Shown here: positions 1 through 10,319 of the stretch, piece after piece
Position numbering within the stretch: the first letter of the stretch is position 1
Layout of the letters: each line of letters opens with the position of its first letter
Origin: Stromatinia cepivora
Taxonomy: Eukaryota > Ascomycota > Leotiomycetes > Helotiales > Sclerotiniaceae
Assembly: GCA_014898415.1 (NCBI GenBank)
Contig: RCTD01000003.1
Coordinates: 1,488,001 to 1,552,000, forward strand
DNA length: 64,000 nucleotides
Direction: 5' to 3'
Translations under genes and position numbers: made by a program
Notes under the pieces: model-generated
What the model saw: only the letters and a program-made list of their open reading frames with translations
What the model was told of the DNA's origin: nothing
The model's database searches: none

Positions 1-1
1 G

Positions 2-127
2 GCGAGTCCAAAGAGATTGGAAAATCGCAACGCTGGCCTTTGTCCGGAATGTATCAATCTCGCAAAGATAACCAACCAAGGTACGACGGGTATAGGCGCC
101 GAGAGTTGTCGCAAATTCGAGGACTAG
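2..127 (+). CDS. 3' end of an unidentified gene (partial)
   Basis: One plus-strand frame is open from the left edge (base 2) for 41 codons to a TAG at 125-127. The short peptide has a CPEC pair and a mixed, protein-like composition (it ends SCRKFED). It is followed directly by AT-rich sequence like the 3' flanks of other genes here. I read it as the last exon of a gene that begins outside the window. No family can be named from 41 residues; the two cysteines might belong to a zinc-binding site, but this is a guess. It could also be a chance open frame. Confidence 0.4.
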   Translation, partial: ASPKRLENRNAGLCPECINLAKITNQGTTGIGAESCRKFED

Positions 128-1719
128 ATTAAAAACAATATAATCTTTGGGGGAAAAGGAATCTTAAATCAATGCAAAAATGGAGTACTAAAAATCATGT
201 AAATGTAAAGAATTTCTATAGATGGCAGATATGGTTGAAATAGATGCTATGTATTTTTTTTTATGGGTTAAAGACAATTCTAGGATTTGATTGTATTGTA
301 CGAAGTACATAGGGATTTTCTAAACAACGCTAAAGATTTCGGGCTCCTAGAAAAAGGTTAAGTACCGGACAATCATTCAATTACCCCCCGCTTGGGTGGT
401 TTTTCCTATCATTTAGGTGCTTCAGCCACAGTTCATTCATACTAACTTTAAGTAATCCACAACTTCTTTGTTTCTATACGGAGCAGGGCAAGACAAAGAT
501 AACTTTATAACTTTATTATGGAGGCTTGAGGTGAGGTGGTAAAGTATGAGAGTATCGTATTCTAGCTCTAACCGAACACTAACAAAAGACTTTATGAGGA
601 AGAGATTTCCTATTATAAATAGGTAAACGGGTATATTCCCTTATTCAAATAGTCATTCAACAGATTAATATTATATATAGTATATGTAGGGTAGGTTGTA
701 ATCTCGCTTTACCTCCTACCTCCTACCTCCTACCTCCTGCCTCCTACCTCCTACCTCCTGCCTCCCTCCTACCATCTACTATCTACCATCTACCTCCTGC
801 CTTCCACCTCCTTATTCACCCACGAAAATGTGTCGGTAGGACCAAAAAAGGCACACGAGATAGATACAGCTTATATTCTATCTCCCGGATCTGCCTATCA
901 ACCATCCTTTTACGACTTCGGGAGGATCTTATTAAAAGGAGGTATCGGTAGTTCAATCACTTAAGTAACGTTATCTCACCCCCGACCACCGCAACATAAC
1001 ATTCATTCATTAGGTATGCTACACAAGAAAAACTTCGACTTCTCGTTGTTTGAACATGTTATTGTTGGCTCATCCAATTTCCTTTCCGACCAACAGCGGA
1101 ACTCGGAAAACCCTCAAGGCACGAAGCTTAAATCTTAAATCGAGTACAAACTACACCCAATATCAGCACACTAATAAATATCCATCTCGGCCTATTTACC
1201 CACTTTCCCCTCTAAGTTTCTACCTCTAGGATGCAATGCATTGTCACACAATCCTCTTGCTATAGGTAAATCGAAAACATTCTGAACTTTCTAAATCCTT
1301 GCTATCTCCATGAGACCACTTTCCAACAACCTCATTTTTTCAACACATCCAGTCGTTTGCACGCAACATTCATGTGCGGATCTCTATAATCAAGATTTGT
1401 ATGGTGAATGAATGTATGTGGCTGACTTAATAAGCCATGGTGGAGTTAAATCATGCCTTGCAGCTCTAAAGAACTCATTACAACGTCATTTTTGGTGGGG
1501 TGATTTGATGGGTGATGTCGGTATCGGTATCGACGGCAGAAACGGCTGTCCATGGAAAGTTATAAAGACTGAAGAATTTACTTTCCGGTTTCGTATTTCG
1601 TTTCTGAACTCAGTCGCTTTCTTTTCACATAATACCATTTATCAAGAATAATTCAAATATTCAAAGCTCCGCATACCTCACAATTACCACTTCCTGCAAC
1701 CCCGCCATTGTCAATCAAC
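128..1719. other. Intergenic region upstream of pyruvate decarboxylase
   Basis: About 1.6 kb without a convincing gene. It contains a pyrimidine-rich heptamer array (710-765), further CT-rich stretches to about 815, and AT-rich sequence. A 79-codon open frame at 1412-1651 has no recognisable features and sits where the promoter and 5' leader of the decarboxylase gene are expected. I see no tRNA or transposon here. Confidence 0.6.
710..765. repeat. Heptanucleotide tandem array, unit TACCTCC x8
   Basis: Eight consecutive 7-nt units fill this stretch. Six read TACCTCC and two (738-744 and 759-765) read TGCCTCC. The array continues as degenerate CT-rich sequence to about 815. It lies about 950 bp upstream of the decarboxylase start codon. 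The strand asymmetry (pure C/T apart from one purine per unit) could matter for promoter structure, but no function is shown. Confidence 0.9.
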
Positions 1720-3543
1720 ATGGTAGATCTCAGAACTGAATCTCTCAAATCCCCAGTGGATATCGCTGAATATCTTTTTACGAGATTGAAGCAAATTGGA
1801 ATCGACTCTATTCATGGTTTACCAGGAGATTACAACCTAGTTGCTCTTGACTACATTCCTAAACTTGGATTGAAATGGGTTGGTAACTGCAACGAGTTGA
1901 ATGCAGGTTAGTTTTTGTCCATCAGCTAACATTTCATACCTAACGACCATCTTTTGAAGGATATGCTGCCGATGGCTACGCTCGAGTGAAAGGAATTTCC
2001 GCAATCATGACTACATTTGGTGTGGGAGAGCTCTCAGCAATCAATGCTATTGCCGGCGCCTACTCCGAACGAGTCCCTGTCGTCCACATAGTTGGAACTC
2101 CTTCAACAATCTCGCAAAAGGATGGCATGCTTCTACATCACACGCTTGGAAATGGCAATTTCAATGTTTTCGCGGATATGTCAAAGGAGATTTCTTGCGC
2201 AATGGCTAAGATTAATGATCCCAACGAAGCGGCTGCCTTGATCGATCATACACTACAACAATGTTGGATCCATAGTCAGCCGGTTTATATCACTTTACCA
2301 ACAGATATGGTTCAAAAGAAGGTTGAAGGAGAACGATTGAAGACACCCATCGACTTGTCTTTGCCTCCAAATGACCCAGATAAGGAGGACTACGTTGTTG
2401 ACGTAGTTCTCAAGTATCTTGAGGCTGCCAAGAACCCTATCATCCTAGTTGATGCATGCGCTATCAGACACAGAGTCATCCCAGAGGTGCATGGATTGAT
2501 AGAGAAGACTGGGTTGCCTGTTTTTGTAACACCGATGGGCAAAGGAGCTGTTGATGAAACTTACGAAAACTATGGAGGTGTTTACGCTGGAAGTGGTAGT
2601 CAGCCAGATGTTAAAAAGCGAGTTGAGTCCTCAGACCTCATCTTGACAATTGGAGCAATCAAGAGCGACTTCAATACCGCTGGATTCTCCTATAAAACAT
2701 CTCAACTCAACACGATTGACTTCCACAGCACAACCATTGTTGTTCGTTATTCTGAATACCCGGGTGTTCACATGCGAGGAGTTCTCCAGAAGATTATTAA
2801 CAAAATCGACCTTCAAAAGCTCTCTGCCGTTCCAGGACCCAAGATGGAAAACAAGGTTACTGCAAATGAGGATAGTTCAGACACCATCACGCAAGCATGG
2901 TTTTGGCCCAGGGCTGGTGCGTTTCTGAAGGAGAATGATATTGTCATTACCGAAACTGGAACAGCCAATTTTGGTATCTGGGAAACGAAATTTCCTAAGG
3001 GAGTCACAGCCCTTAGCCAAGTATTGTGGGGTAGTATTGGATACTCCGTTGGTGCCTGTCAAGGTGCTGCGCTAGCTGCAAGAGATGCTGGGAATGACAG
3101 AAGAACCGTCTTATTTGTCGGTGATGGAAGTTTCCAGCTCACAGTTCAAGAATTAAGCACGATGATTCGCCTTGGATTGAAACCTATCATGTAAGTCCCT
3201 TCACCTCCCCCATTATAGCCAACTAGCTAATGATAACCATAGCTTTGTGATCTGTAATGATGGCTATACCATCGAGCGATTCATCCACGGCATGGAAGCA
3301 GAATACAATGACATAGCGGCCTGGAACCACAAAGATTTGGTACCTGCATTCGGTGCCAAAGAAGGCAAATACCAACTTCACCAGATTAAGACAAAAGTTC
3401 AGGTCAACGAGCTTTTTACCAATAAGGAGTTCAATGCTGCGGGATGCCTGCAGTTTGTGGAATTGTATATCCCGAAGGAAGATGCTCCGAGAGCATTGGT
3501 GTTGACGGCTGAGGCTAGTGCGAAGAACAACGCGAAGGAGTAA
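1720..3543 (+). CDS. PDC1: Pyruvate decarboxylase
   Basis: Thiamine-diphosphate enzyme that converts pyruvate to acetaldehyde and CO2, the branch from glycolysis to ethanol, in the cytosol. Exons 1720-1906, 1960-3190 and 3243-3543 join in frame to give 572 aa, close to the 563 aa of yeast Pdc1. Visible family marks are the cofactor-activating Glu in NELNAG (about residue 59), the catalytic His pair in LLHHTLGNG (122-123), and the ThDP/Mg motif starting GDGS at 450 and ending CNDG at 477-480. The GDG-to-N spacing of 28 is normal. The ATG at 1720 is chosen because it matches the usual N-terminus; an in-frame TTG lies 12 nt upstream. Both introns are 52-53 nt. The close relative indolepyruvate decarboxylase is less likely in a fungus. 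Confidence 0.96.
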
Positions 3544-4067
3544 TTAATATCTTGAGCTTCAATATAATGGGAATTTTGGAGGCGTATGGATTAGGTGTCT
3601 GGTTAGGATGAAAAAAATAATAATGAATTAATGAAATTTTCCTCTCACTCGAATCCATGAGAATGATGAATCGTCTTGTATTGACTGCTCTGATGCCGAA
3701 TATGTCACTATCTCAAGATAAACGGCACATAAGGTTGATATACTGGAGTATAGCCACAATGAATAGACATCATAAAACAAGTCCAAATCAAGAGTAGAAA
3801 GGCTGTTTGAGTTCGATATTGAGTTCGAATCCTACATCAAACCCTCCACCAATTCACAATTCATCACTTAACCCCATCAGGCGAAGTGGGGTATCCCGCT
3901 CATCTGACTAAGCAATATTTTCCACTTTGTTTGGACGGCGTGATCCTAAGATTCCCACAAGAATACAAAACAACAACGGATTAGGACTAGGATCTTCGTC
4001 CAATAAATTCGAGAAGGAAAGTAGAATTGAATTGAAACTATATTGAAAGGTTGAAATAGTAGGGGAA
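3544..4067. other. Intergenic: PDC 3' flank and TAN1 promoter
   Basis: AT-rich 3' flank of the decarboxylase gene followed by the presumed promoter of the TAN1 gene. A tRNA B-box-like string near 3830 was examined and rejected. Nothing else is seen. Confidence 0.6.
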
Positions 4068-5703
4068 ATGGCGGATTCAAATAATAAAAGGAAAGAAAGG
4101 TCTGAGGGCAGTGGTGGGAGAGATACGAGAGATGCGCGAGATGGAAATAATAGAGGGGGAAAGAGAGCTAAGGTATGTTTTTTCTCATTGGATTTTTTGG
4201 TATTGTATTGGATTCTGTGTTTTGAGATGAGTGGATGAGGAGGAAGAGGTGGTTCGACGTGGGCTTTTGTTGATGGTTTGGGTGAACTTCGAGAGGGAAA
4301 ATGAGACTTGATTAAATTTGAAAGTCTTTGGATCGGGGATGTTGGTTTTACAATGAGGTCAACCCCCAACCGTTAGGGGCTTATTCAATCAAGGCATTTG
4401 AGTGAATTTCAATACTTATGATGGCTCCAATACATGAGGATAGGGAGCGTGGTTTCTGGCCAGATCATCAATGAGATGTTGTGTTTCTGCATTTTCTCGA
4501 ATGAGTCTCGAGCTCGAAATCTATGCTTCAGCATTGTCTTTGCCGGTCTCCCTGAAATTCTGACATCTTATGCAGGGTGGCTCAAATGGGAAATGGCAAA
4601 CTCCACATCAACAAACGAAAATGGCCTCTAAAAGTGGTGGAAGGATAGAACCAGGGGACCAAGGAATCTGGGCAACTTGCGTGAAGGGTAAAGAAGGAAA
4701 GGCAACAGAAGAGCTCAGAAGTCTACTTGAGGAGGTCAGTCAACACCTTTCAGCCATAAACTTCAGCCAGTTTATGCTAAATTCCTATCAGTCTGCTGAG
4801 AAATACTACGGTATCTCTGTGAAGTCAAGTAACAAGAACAATGACGGAGAAGATGAAGATGCTACCGAATCAGTTGACGATATTGAAGCATCCATTCGAA
4901 AAGAAGTTGCAGCGCATAGAGATCCGGCAGAAAAGTTATTCTCGGCCGTTTACCTAGACATTCAATGCGTGCTGTTCTTCAAAACTCGATCACCAATAGA
5001 TCCAGCCGATCTAGTTCACAGGATGTGTGAAGATGCAGCATCAGGCGGGGTAAGGAAACTGAGGTTTGTAAATCGTCTAACTCCAATGTCAATCATTGGA
5101 AAAGCGACAGAAAAAGGTATCGAAGAAATCGGACAAACCATACTAGGTGCTCATTTTCGACTCGCTGGCGAAGCCGCAAAATCGGAAGAATCTGCCGCAT
5201 ATTCGGTACGTATTCCTGTTTTGCGTATAGTGCTGCCACGACATTGAAGTTCTAGCCTTAAGAGTTTAATTAGGTTGTTTGAGTTCTGGGTTAAGACTTA
5301 TTAACTCCCTTGCAGTATGCCATTCGACCCACGATACGCAATCACAGTACATTGAAGCGGGATACTGTGATTAAACAGGTCGCTTCGCTGGTGAATGACA
5401 ATCATAAAGTGAATCTCACTAAGCCAGACAAAGTGATAATAATCGAAATTTACCAGGTAACGAAAACCGAAATCCACACATGCAGTTACTGGGACACTAA
5501 CTTGTGTTGGCTAGACTATATGTGGTATGAGTGTCGTTGGAGATGACTGGGAAAAGCTTAAGCGCTATAACCTTTACGAGCTCCAGTCACCTTCAACAAA
5601 TTCGAAATCTGGGGGACTAGCAGAAGCCAAACCAAAACCTACGCCCGAAAGCGTAACTACAGACGAGGCTCGGACACTACCCGACAAATCAAACGGCAGT
5701 TAG
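4068..5703 (+). CDS. TAN1: THUMP-domain tRNA acetylation factor Tan1
   Basis: Tan1 is the tRNA-binding partner of the acetyltransferase Kre33/NAT10 and is needed for N4-acetylcytidine at position 12 of tRNA-Ser and tRNA-Leu. Exons 4068-4172, 4576-4734, 4792-5205, 5316-5456 and 5515-5703 join in frame to 335 aa (yeast Tan1: 289). The N-terminus is basic and Gly-rich, followed by the IWATC strand, then the THUMP core with RFVNRLTPM (about 179) and the family block YAIRPTIRNHSTLKRD. The C-terminal end is CGMSVVGDDWEKLKRYNLYE plus an acidic/Pro tail. The first intron is long (403 nt). The second (4735-4791, 57 nt) is a multiple of three with no stop, so retention would insert 19 residues; I call it an intron because removal brings LLEE next to SAEKYYG as in relatives. 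Confidence 0.92.
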
Positions 5704-7516
5704 CTGTTTTGAATCACTAGCATCACTCTGTATCACACACATGCACCTATCCCGGCAATCCTTTTCCAGAGAAATACAACTGCCCCTTGTGACGCAAAAT
5801 ATGCAAGATATCAAAATCGGTTATTTGAATACCTGCGCATATTCCACAGCAATGGATCCGCACACGCGCTTAGATCAGCTTACCTTACTCATATCATATA
5901 TCATATCATATTACATCACATCACATCACCCGTTCAATGTTCCTCATGCTCAAATCTCAACAAATCTCAAGAAACCCACCCTTCCATTTGCAGGGAATAA
6001 GGGTACATATCCAGCCTTTAGGGCCCTAGCTTGACCGCTACATTCACAGCTTCTCAGGAATTTCGACATATGCAAGCATAGATATTACCCTAGAAGGTCT
6101 GGAAGAATGAAAAACGTGGATGGCGGGGAATATTTCCCGGGAAACTGATATCACGATCCTGACGAAAAGTTAATTTTTCCGAATCATGGACATGGCTTCT
6201 AATATGGACAATGTTACACGTGCAAGTATATGTAGAGCTAGGTACTGATCACAATATTGCATTATCTAACAAACCGGATCTCACTTTGACCTTAATCGAT
6301 AAATTCAGCTGAACAACGATACCCGTGGACAACTAGAAGTTCTCGCACTCGCTTAACGGTAACCTTACTTGTTACCAGAATTCTCTGTGCGATGATATGC
6401 AGAACGCTTGAAACTATACCTATCCATCCATACGCTCCTCAATCCTCACCTCCAATAACACAAACCTGGTATGCACAAAAGATTTTATCCCCCATGGCGT
6501 ATGCAACCTCGCTACAAGGCGCCGAATCAAGGTGCATCTTTTGCACTCGGGCCAAATCTGGAACGCGGCTAACCTGATCGGCTGAAATTTAACGAGGGGT
6601 GGGGTGGAACTGGTTGATCCGAGATTTTTTTTGGGAGGGACGGTGAAATGGTTATTAGAACTTGGAATATGAGATTTTGGTATTAGCGATTGCGAAGATT
6701 GGATGATGGTTGGGATGAATGAGAATCGGATAGACGAGACAGAAAAATCAGACGAAAGTTCTTGGGTTCCCGAAAAAATAAGGTGGCTTTCTTTCGTTGC
6801 ATGGGTACATGCATCCTGGATACACATGCTTTAAAAGTATATGGTCAGTTTTTTTTATAGTTACGATTCTTTTCGTAGATCATCATATATTTTGTTTACT
6901 AACGCCACGTGTTTAGTATATTCTTCCTTCCCAACGAAGCTGATGATTAGAGGTGGAGTGTCAGTTTCCATAGCAAAGATCTGTTTCTAGTGTTGAAATC
7001 TATATCCACTTCAGTCTTCAGCTCCATTTCAATGATTTCATCATGGGTCTTTTGTTGTCAAATTTCCTTCGCCGATCCCCCATTTTGTTCTGTACTCTGT
7101 ACGCCTCTCAAAAAATTGTCGGGATTTTTGACTTATGTGTTGCATTGCATGCATGAGTCTATATCGAACCTGGTTGATACTGTAGTGCCGTGGAGCACTC
7201 GCAATCGCATTCACTCGTAGCATTCATATAGGTCGGTAGATAGTATACGGAGCAGCAGATGTTATTTGATGAATGGATGTGAGATGACAAACTTTTCCCA
7301 TATACACTACCTAGTAGATATACTTATTTACCTAGGTACACCTTCCCAAAGCAAACTCGCTTATTTCCGACCAATCGTAGAATTTCAATTGTACTTTCTT
7401 TCCCCTGTCTACAGAGTTAACCAGTACTCAAAGCAAAGGGATGTATGTACCCCCACCCAATCTAATCAATCTTTAATTCCATTTCCTGCCATTATAGTTA
7501 CAACATAACTCCTCTG

Positions 7517-7544
7517 TACACAATACACAATACACAATACACAA
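7517..7544. repeat. Heptanucleotide array, TACACAA x4
   Basis: Four perfect consecutive 7-nt units, followed by a partial fifth. Simple-sequence repeat in non-coding DNA. Confidence 0.9.
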
Positions 7545-7668
7545 TACAATTACTCTAGAAAAAAGCCGCCATATAATACTTTCTCGTATAGTTTGTCGGA
7601 GTATGTATTCCTTTTGTTCGTATCCGAACTGCATATTCATCTACATTTGCATGAACATCTACCAACAT

Positions 7669-7698
7669 CTGCACCTGCATCTGCATCTGCATCTGCAT
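7669..7698. repeat. Hexanucleotide array, CTGCAT x5
   Basis: Five 6-nt units, the first reading CTGCAC. It lies inside open frames on both strands (giving alternating Ser/Ala or Cys/Arg), but neither frame looks like a real protein, so this is treated as a non-coding microsatellite. Confidence 0.85.
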
Positions 7699-8203
7699 CT
7701 TCTTGCATTAAATGCCAATGTCTCGGGGACCTCAAAATTAACATCTACATAATCTCGAGTATTCATAAATCCCGTGGTTGGGTCGATAACAAGACATTCA
7801 TACATAGACCGGGATATGGAAGATCTTATGATCCATTCCAATCTATTTTTTTTTTGGAAATTTACCTGTACCAAACACCCCCGTACCTGAAGTATCTACA
7901 GCGGTTCATCTGGCCATCTAACAAAGACCTCTCTCTCATACACGCCTCAAGCGCACTTCACTAGTCTCTAGTGCTATTTCATCTCGTCACCATACATGAT
8001 TATTCTCATTGCCTAGAAATCTCTCAATATTTCCAGAACCCTTCGAAAAAAAAAACGCCTCAATCTCATCTCCAATCGGTTATCTAACCTCTTTTTGTTT
8101 CGCGTTATTCTTCCTTCGGAAAAGTTAGACCTATTTTTCGCTTCGAGAATTACTTTAAATGTACATCCATCTACAGACCAACAGAGTACTAGCTATACAA
8201 TTA

Positions 8204-8676
8204 CTAAATAACTCCCCGATACAGCTCATAAGTATCCATCGACCATCCACAGTTTCCCACCATCAAAGTCTCGTCGCCGATCAGGCCCAAGATTTCGGCA
8301 CTCATTTCAAATAGCCATTTCAGAGAACTCTGCGTGATTAAGGATAAACCTAATTCGCGCTTTTTTGACCGCAGAAGATATTCCAGGGTTCCCAAAGAGG
8401 TGGCTGCCTTGCATGCCTCGCAGGCACCCTTCTTCCGTCGAATACTACCTGAAGGCATCCAATCTCCAAACACCACAGAGCACGAGGGCTACTTTCCAAC
8501 CACACGTCAATACGTCGATGCAAGATAATATTTCTACCTAATCTCATACTTTGGGTATTGTGCATTTCCTTCCACCGCCGATCTTCCAAAGACTTAATTT
8601 CCAGTACTGTGGACCCCAAAACGAACCAGTTACCAAGGACTCCATTAACGCAACTAGGCCAATTAAAAAGCACCAT
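8204..8676 (-). CDS. Candidate two-exon gene of unknown function
   Basis: Two minus-strand open segments with protein-like composition join cleanly. Exon 1 is 8676-8550, a GTATGA donor is at 8549, the acceptor is TTCAG, and exon 2 is 8448-8204. The product is 123 aa and ends DTYELYRGVI. The splice is phase 1 and makes a single Ser codon at the junction (NTQ-S-SIRRKKG). The mature sequence has a CEAC pair after a basic RRKK run and a long amphipathic stretch (SLKWLFEMSAEILGL). The ATG at 8676 is only the first in-frame ATG; an upstream TAG precedes the frame, so an earlier exon is possible. I do not recognise the family. It might be a chance pairing of open frames. Confidence 0.33.
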
Positions 8677-8959
8677 AAGCGAATTGGCGAGACGCCGAAA
8701 CACTCCTGTGTCCAACTGTCCAAGCCAACCCTACATCATATCGTACTTAAATATAAGCCTGGCAAGGCTGTTGTCCGACCCAGGAACCGGGAACATACCA
8801 TTGCCAGGTCACAGAAACACGGCATACATATCATATCCCTATCAATTTGATCACCTTCATATTCAGGCTGATCAAATCCACTACTCCTCCCACTCTATCC
8901 TTAAACCGTGCATACCCATATCTCACCCTGACATCTGATTACCACCTCATCAGTTCATC

Positions 8960-10240
8960 ATGGCTTCGTACAAAACTGCCGTCCCCTGCAAATCCTTTAA
9001 GACGTCGCTTATGTACTCGGTCCCAGTACGACGTCTTAAGGAGATACTTAGCCATGTGGTACCGGATATGAAATTAGGAAGCGTCGAAGAATTACCCTCT
9101 ACCCAGCTACCCAGACTATATACTCTCAACATGTCAGATGATAACAAGCTTCTCCTATCTTTTGCGCCCAGTTTAGCAGTCCGGCTCTTGAGACACGAGA
9201 CTGCTCTTCAATATTCCGAAGCAACACTCGTACATTTCATCGAGAAGTCGAACCAGAAAGCCAATTGTGTAAATGCTGAGGGTATGGAAGATGTAGAACA
9301 TGATATAGCATCTATCAAACTAGAAGATGTGGTACCGAAAATGCTAAAGCATTCATCTAATAATCGAGAGATGGCATATCCATACACAATATTCGAACCG
9401 ACACCTGGAAAAGCACTTTCCGCCCTCTCAGTATACCTCAGTCTACCAGACCGTCGTCTCATCGACAAACAAGTCGGATCCCTGACAAGAAGCTTAGCCT
9501 CTCTCACCTCACCCAGCGGCACATTCGGTACAGCAGCTCGAGTCCTCCCAGATCCCTCCAAACAATCACCTCCTTCAGCCACCTTAGGCGAAGGGTCTAC
9601 AACCTGGTCAGAAGCTTTCAATACCTTACTTGAATCAATTTTGCGAGATGGAGAGGACATGGCGGTCTTGCTCCCATACGATGCAGTGCGATCGCACTAC
9701 CAACGCTTATCCTGGCGCATGGACGCCATCAAACTTCCTAGATTGGTACTACTCGATCTAGGCGAACGAAACATAATGATCGAGAATGGAATCAAAGATG
9801 GCACTTCACACATCCCTACTGAAAGTCTCAAATTGACAGGACTGCGGAACTGGAGTCAAGGAATCTTTGGAGATCCACTACTCTCAAGCGTTTTTGAAAA
9901 CCCCAGTGAAGGTTTTCTTGAGGGGTGGAAAGCAGGAGGTGATGAAGATGATCTTATCGAGGATACGGAAAATGCACAAGTGCGATTGCTGCTCTACCGC
10001 TGCTACAGAGCGGTAGTAGGAATAGTGATAGAATACTACCGGCCACAAAGCGACAGCAGTAGACGCGAATTAGAAAACAGGAGGAATTTAACAGCGGCCT
10101 TGTCAGAACTGGAAAAAGTGGATGTTGCAGTCAACGATATGCTCAAGAGAGCACGAAGCCTTAGCTCACCCGTACCACCGGAGGTCGAGAGCGCCAAGAG
10201 GCGGAAAATTGGCATCGAGGATTTGGTGGAGGAAAATTGA
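8960..10240 (+). CDS. APH-fold (aminoglycoside phosphotransferase-like) protein, probably catalytically dead
   Basis: Intronless 426-aa protein. The ATG at 8960 has a good context (ATCATGG). The N-terminal half has a kinase-like strand (LLLSFAP) followed by LLRHETALQYSEATLVHFIE, as in fungal proteins of the phosphotransferase family. In the C-lobe, LLDLGERN (residues 264-271) aligns with the family's HGDLxxxN loop, and LTGLRNWSQGIFGDPLL (from about 292) aligns with its ITGIIDW...GDP segment. Asp266 and Asn271 are kept, but the loop His is Leu and the metal-binding Asp of the DW motif is Asn297. These changes suggest a pseudokinase or an altered mechanism. The tail carries a basic AKRRK motif that could be a nuclear signal. 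Family assignment comes from motif order only; the substrate is unknown. It converges on the ECD gene with a 79-bp gap. Confidence 0.68.
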   Translation: MASYKTAVPCKSFKTSLMYSVPVRRLKEILSHVVPDMKLGSVEELPSTQLPRLYTLNMSDDNKLLLSFAPSLAVRLLRHETALQYSEATLVHFIEKSNQKANCVNAEGMEDVEHDIASIKLEDVVPKMLKHSSNNREMAYPYTIFEPTPGKALSALSVYLSLPDRRLIDKQVGSLTRSLASLTSPSGTFGTAARVLPDPSKQSPPSATLGEGSTTWSEAFNTLLESILRDGEDMAVLLPYDAVRSHYQRLSWRMDAIKLPRLVLLDLGERNIMIENGIKDGTSHIPTESLKLTGLRNWSQGIFGDPLLSSVFENPSEGFLEGWKAGGDEDDLIEDTENAQVRLLLYRCYRAVVGIVIEYYRPQSDSSRRELENRRNLTAALSELEKVDVAVNDMLKRARSLSSPVPPEVESAKRRKIGIEDLVEEN

Positions 10241-10319
10241 AGCTTACTAGCGTGTTTGATGTAATTAGTGATACCCAGGCAACATTAATCTTATCTTATC
10301 TTATAATTCTTTTCAATAT

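Larger units (their letters stand above)
5704..8203. other. Gene-poor intergenic region
   Basis: About 2.5 kb with only short, overlapping open frames on both strands and no recognisable protein. It contains a TACACAA array (7517-7544), a CTGCAT array (7669-7698) and AT-rich stretches. A 135-codon minus-strand frame at 6420-6827 is Ser-rich without domains. The right end would be the 3' flank of the candidate minus-strand gene at 8204-8676. Confidence 0.55.

Noticed and set aside
3795..3845. tRNA-like B-box string (GAGTTCGAATCCT)
   Set aside because: The flanking bases do not form a T-stem, and no A-box, anticodon arm or acceptor stem can be drawn around it.
3908..4369. 153-codon minus-strand frame
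   Set aside because: It lies antisense to TAN1 exon 1 and intron 1, is low-complexity Pro/Ser/Leu, and has no family features.
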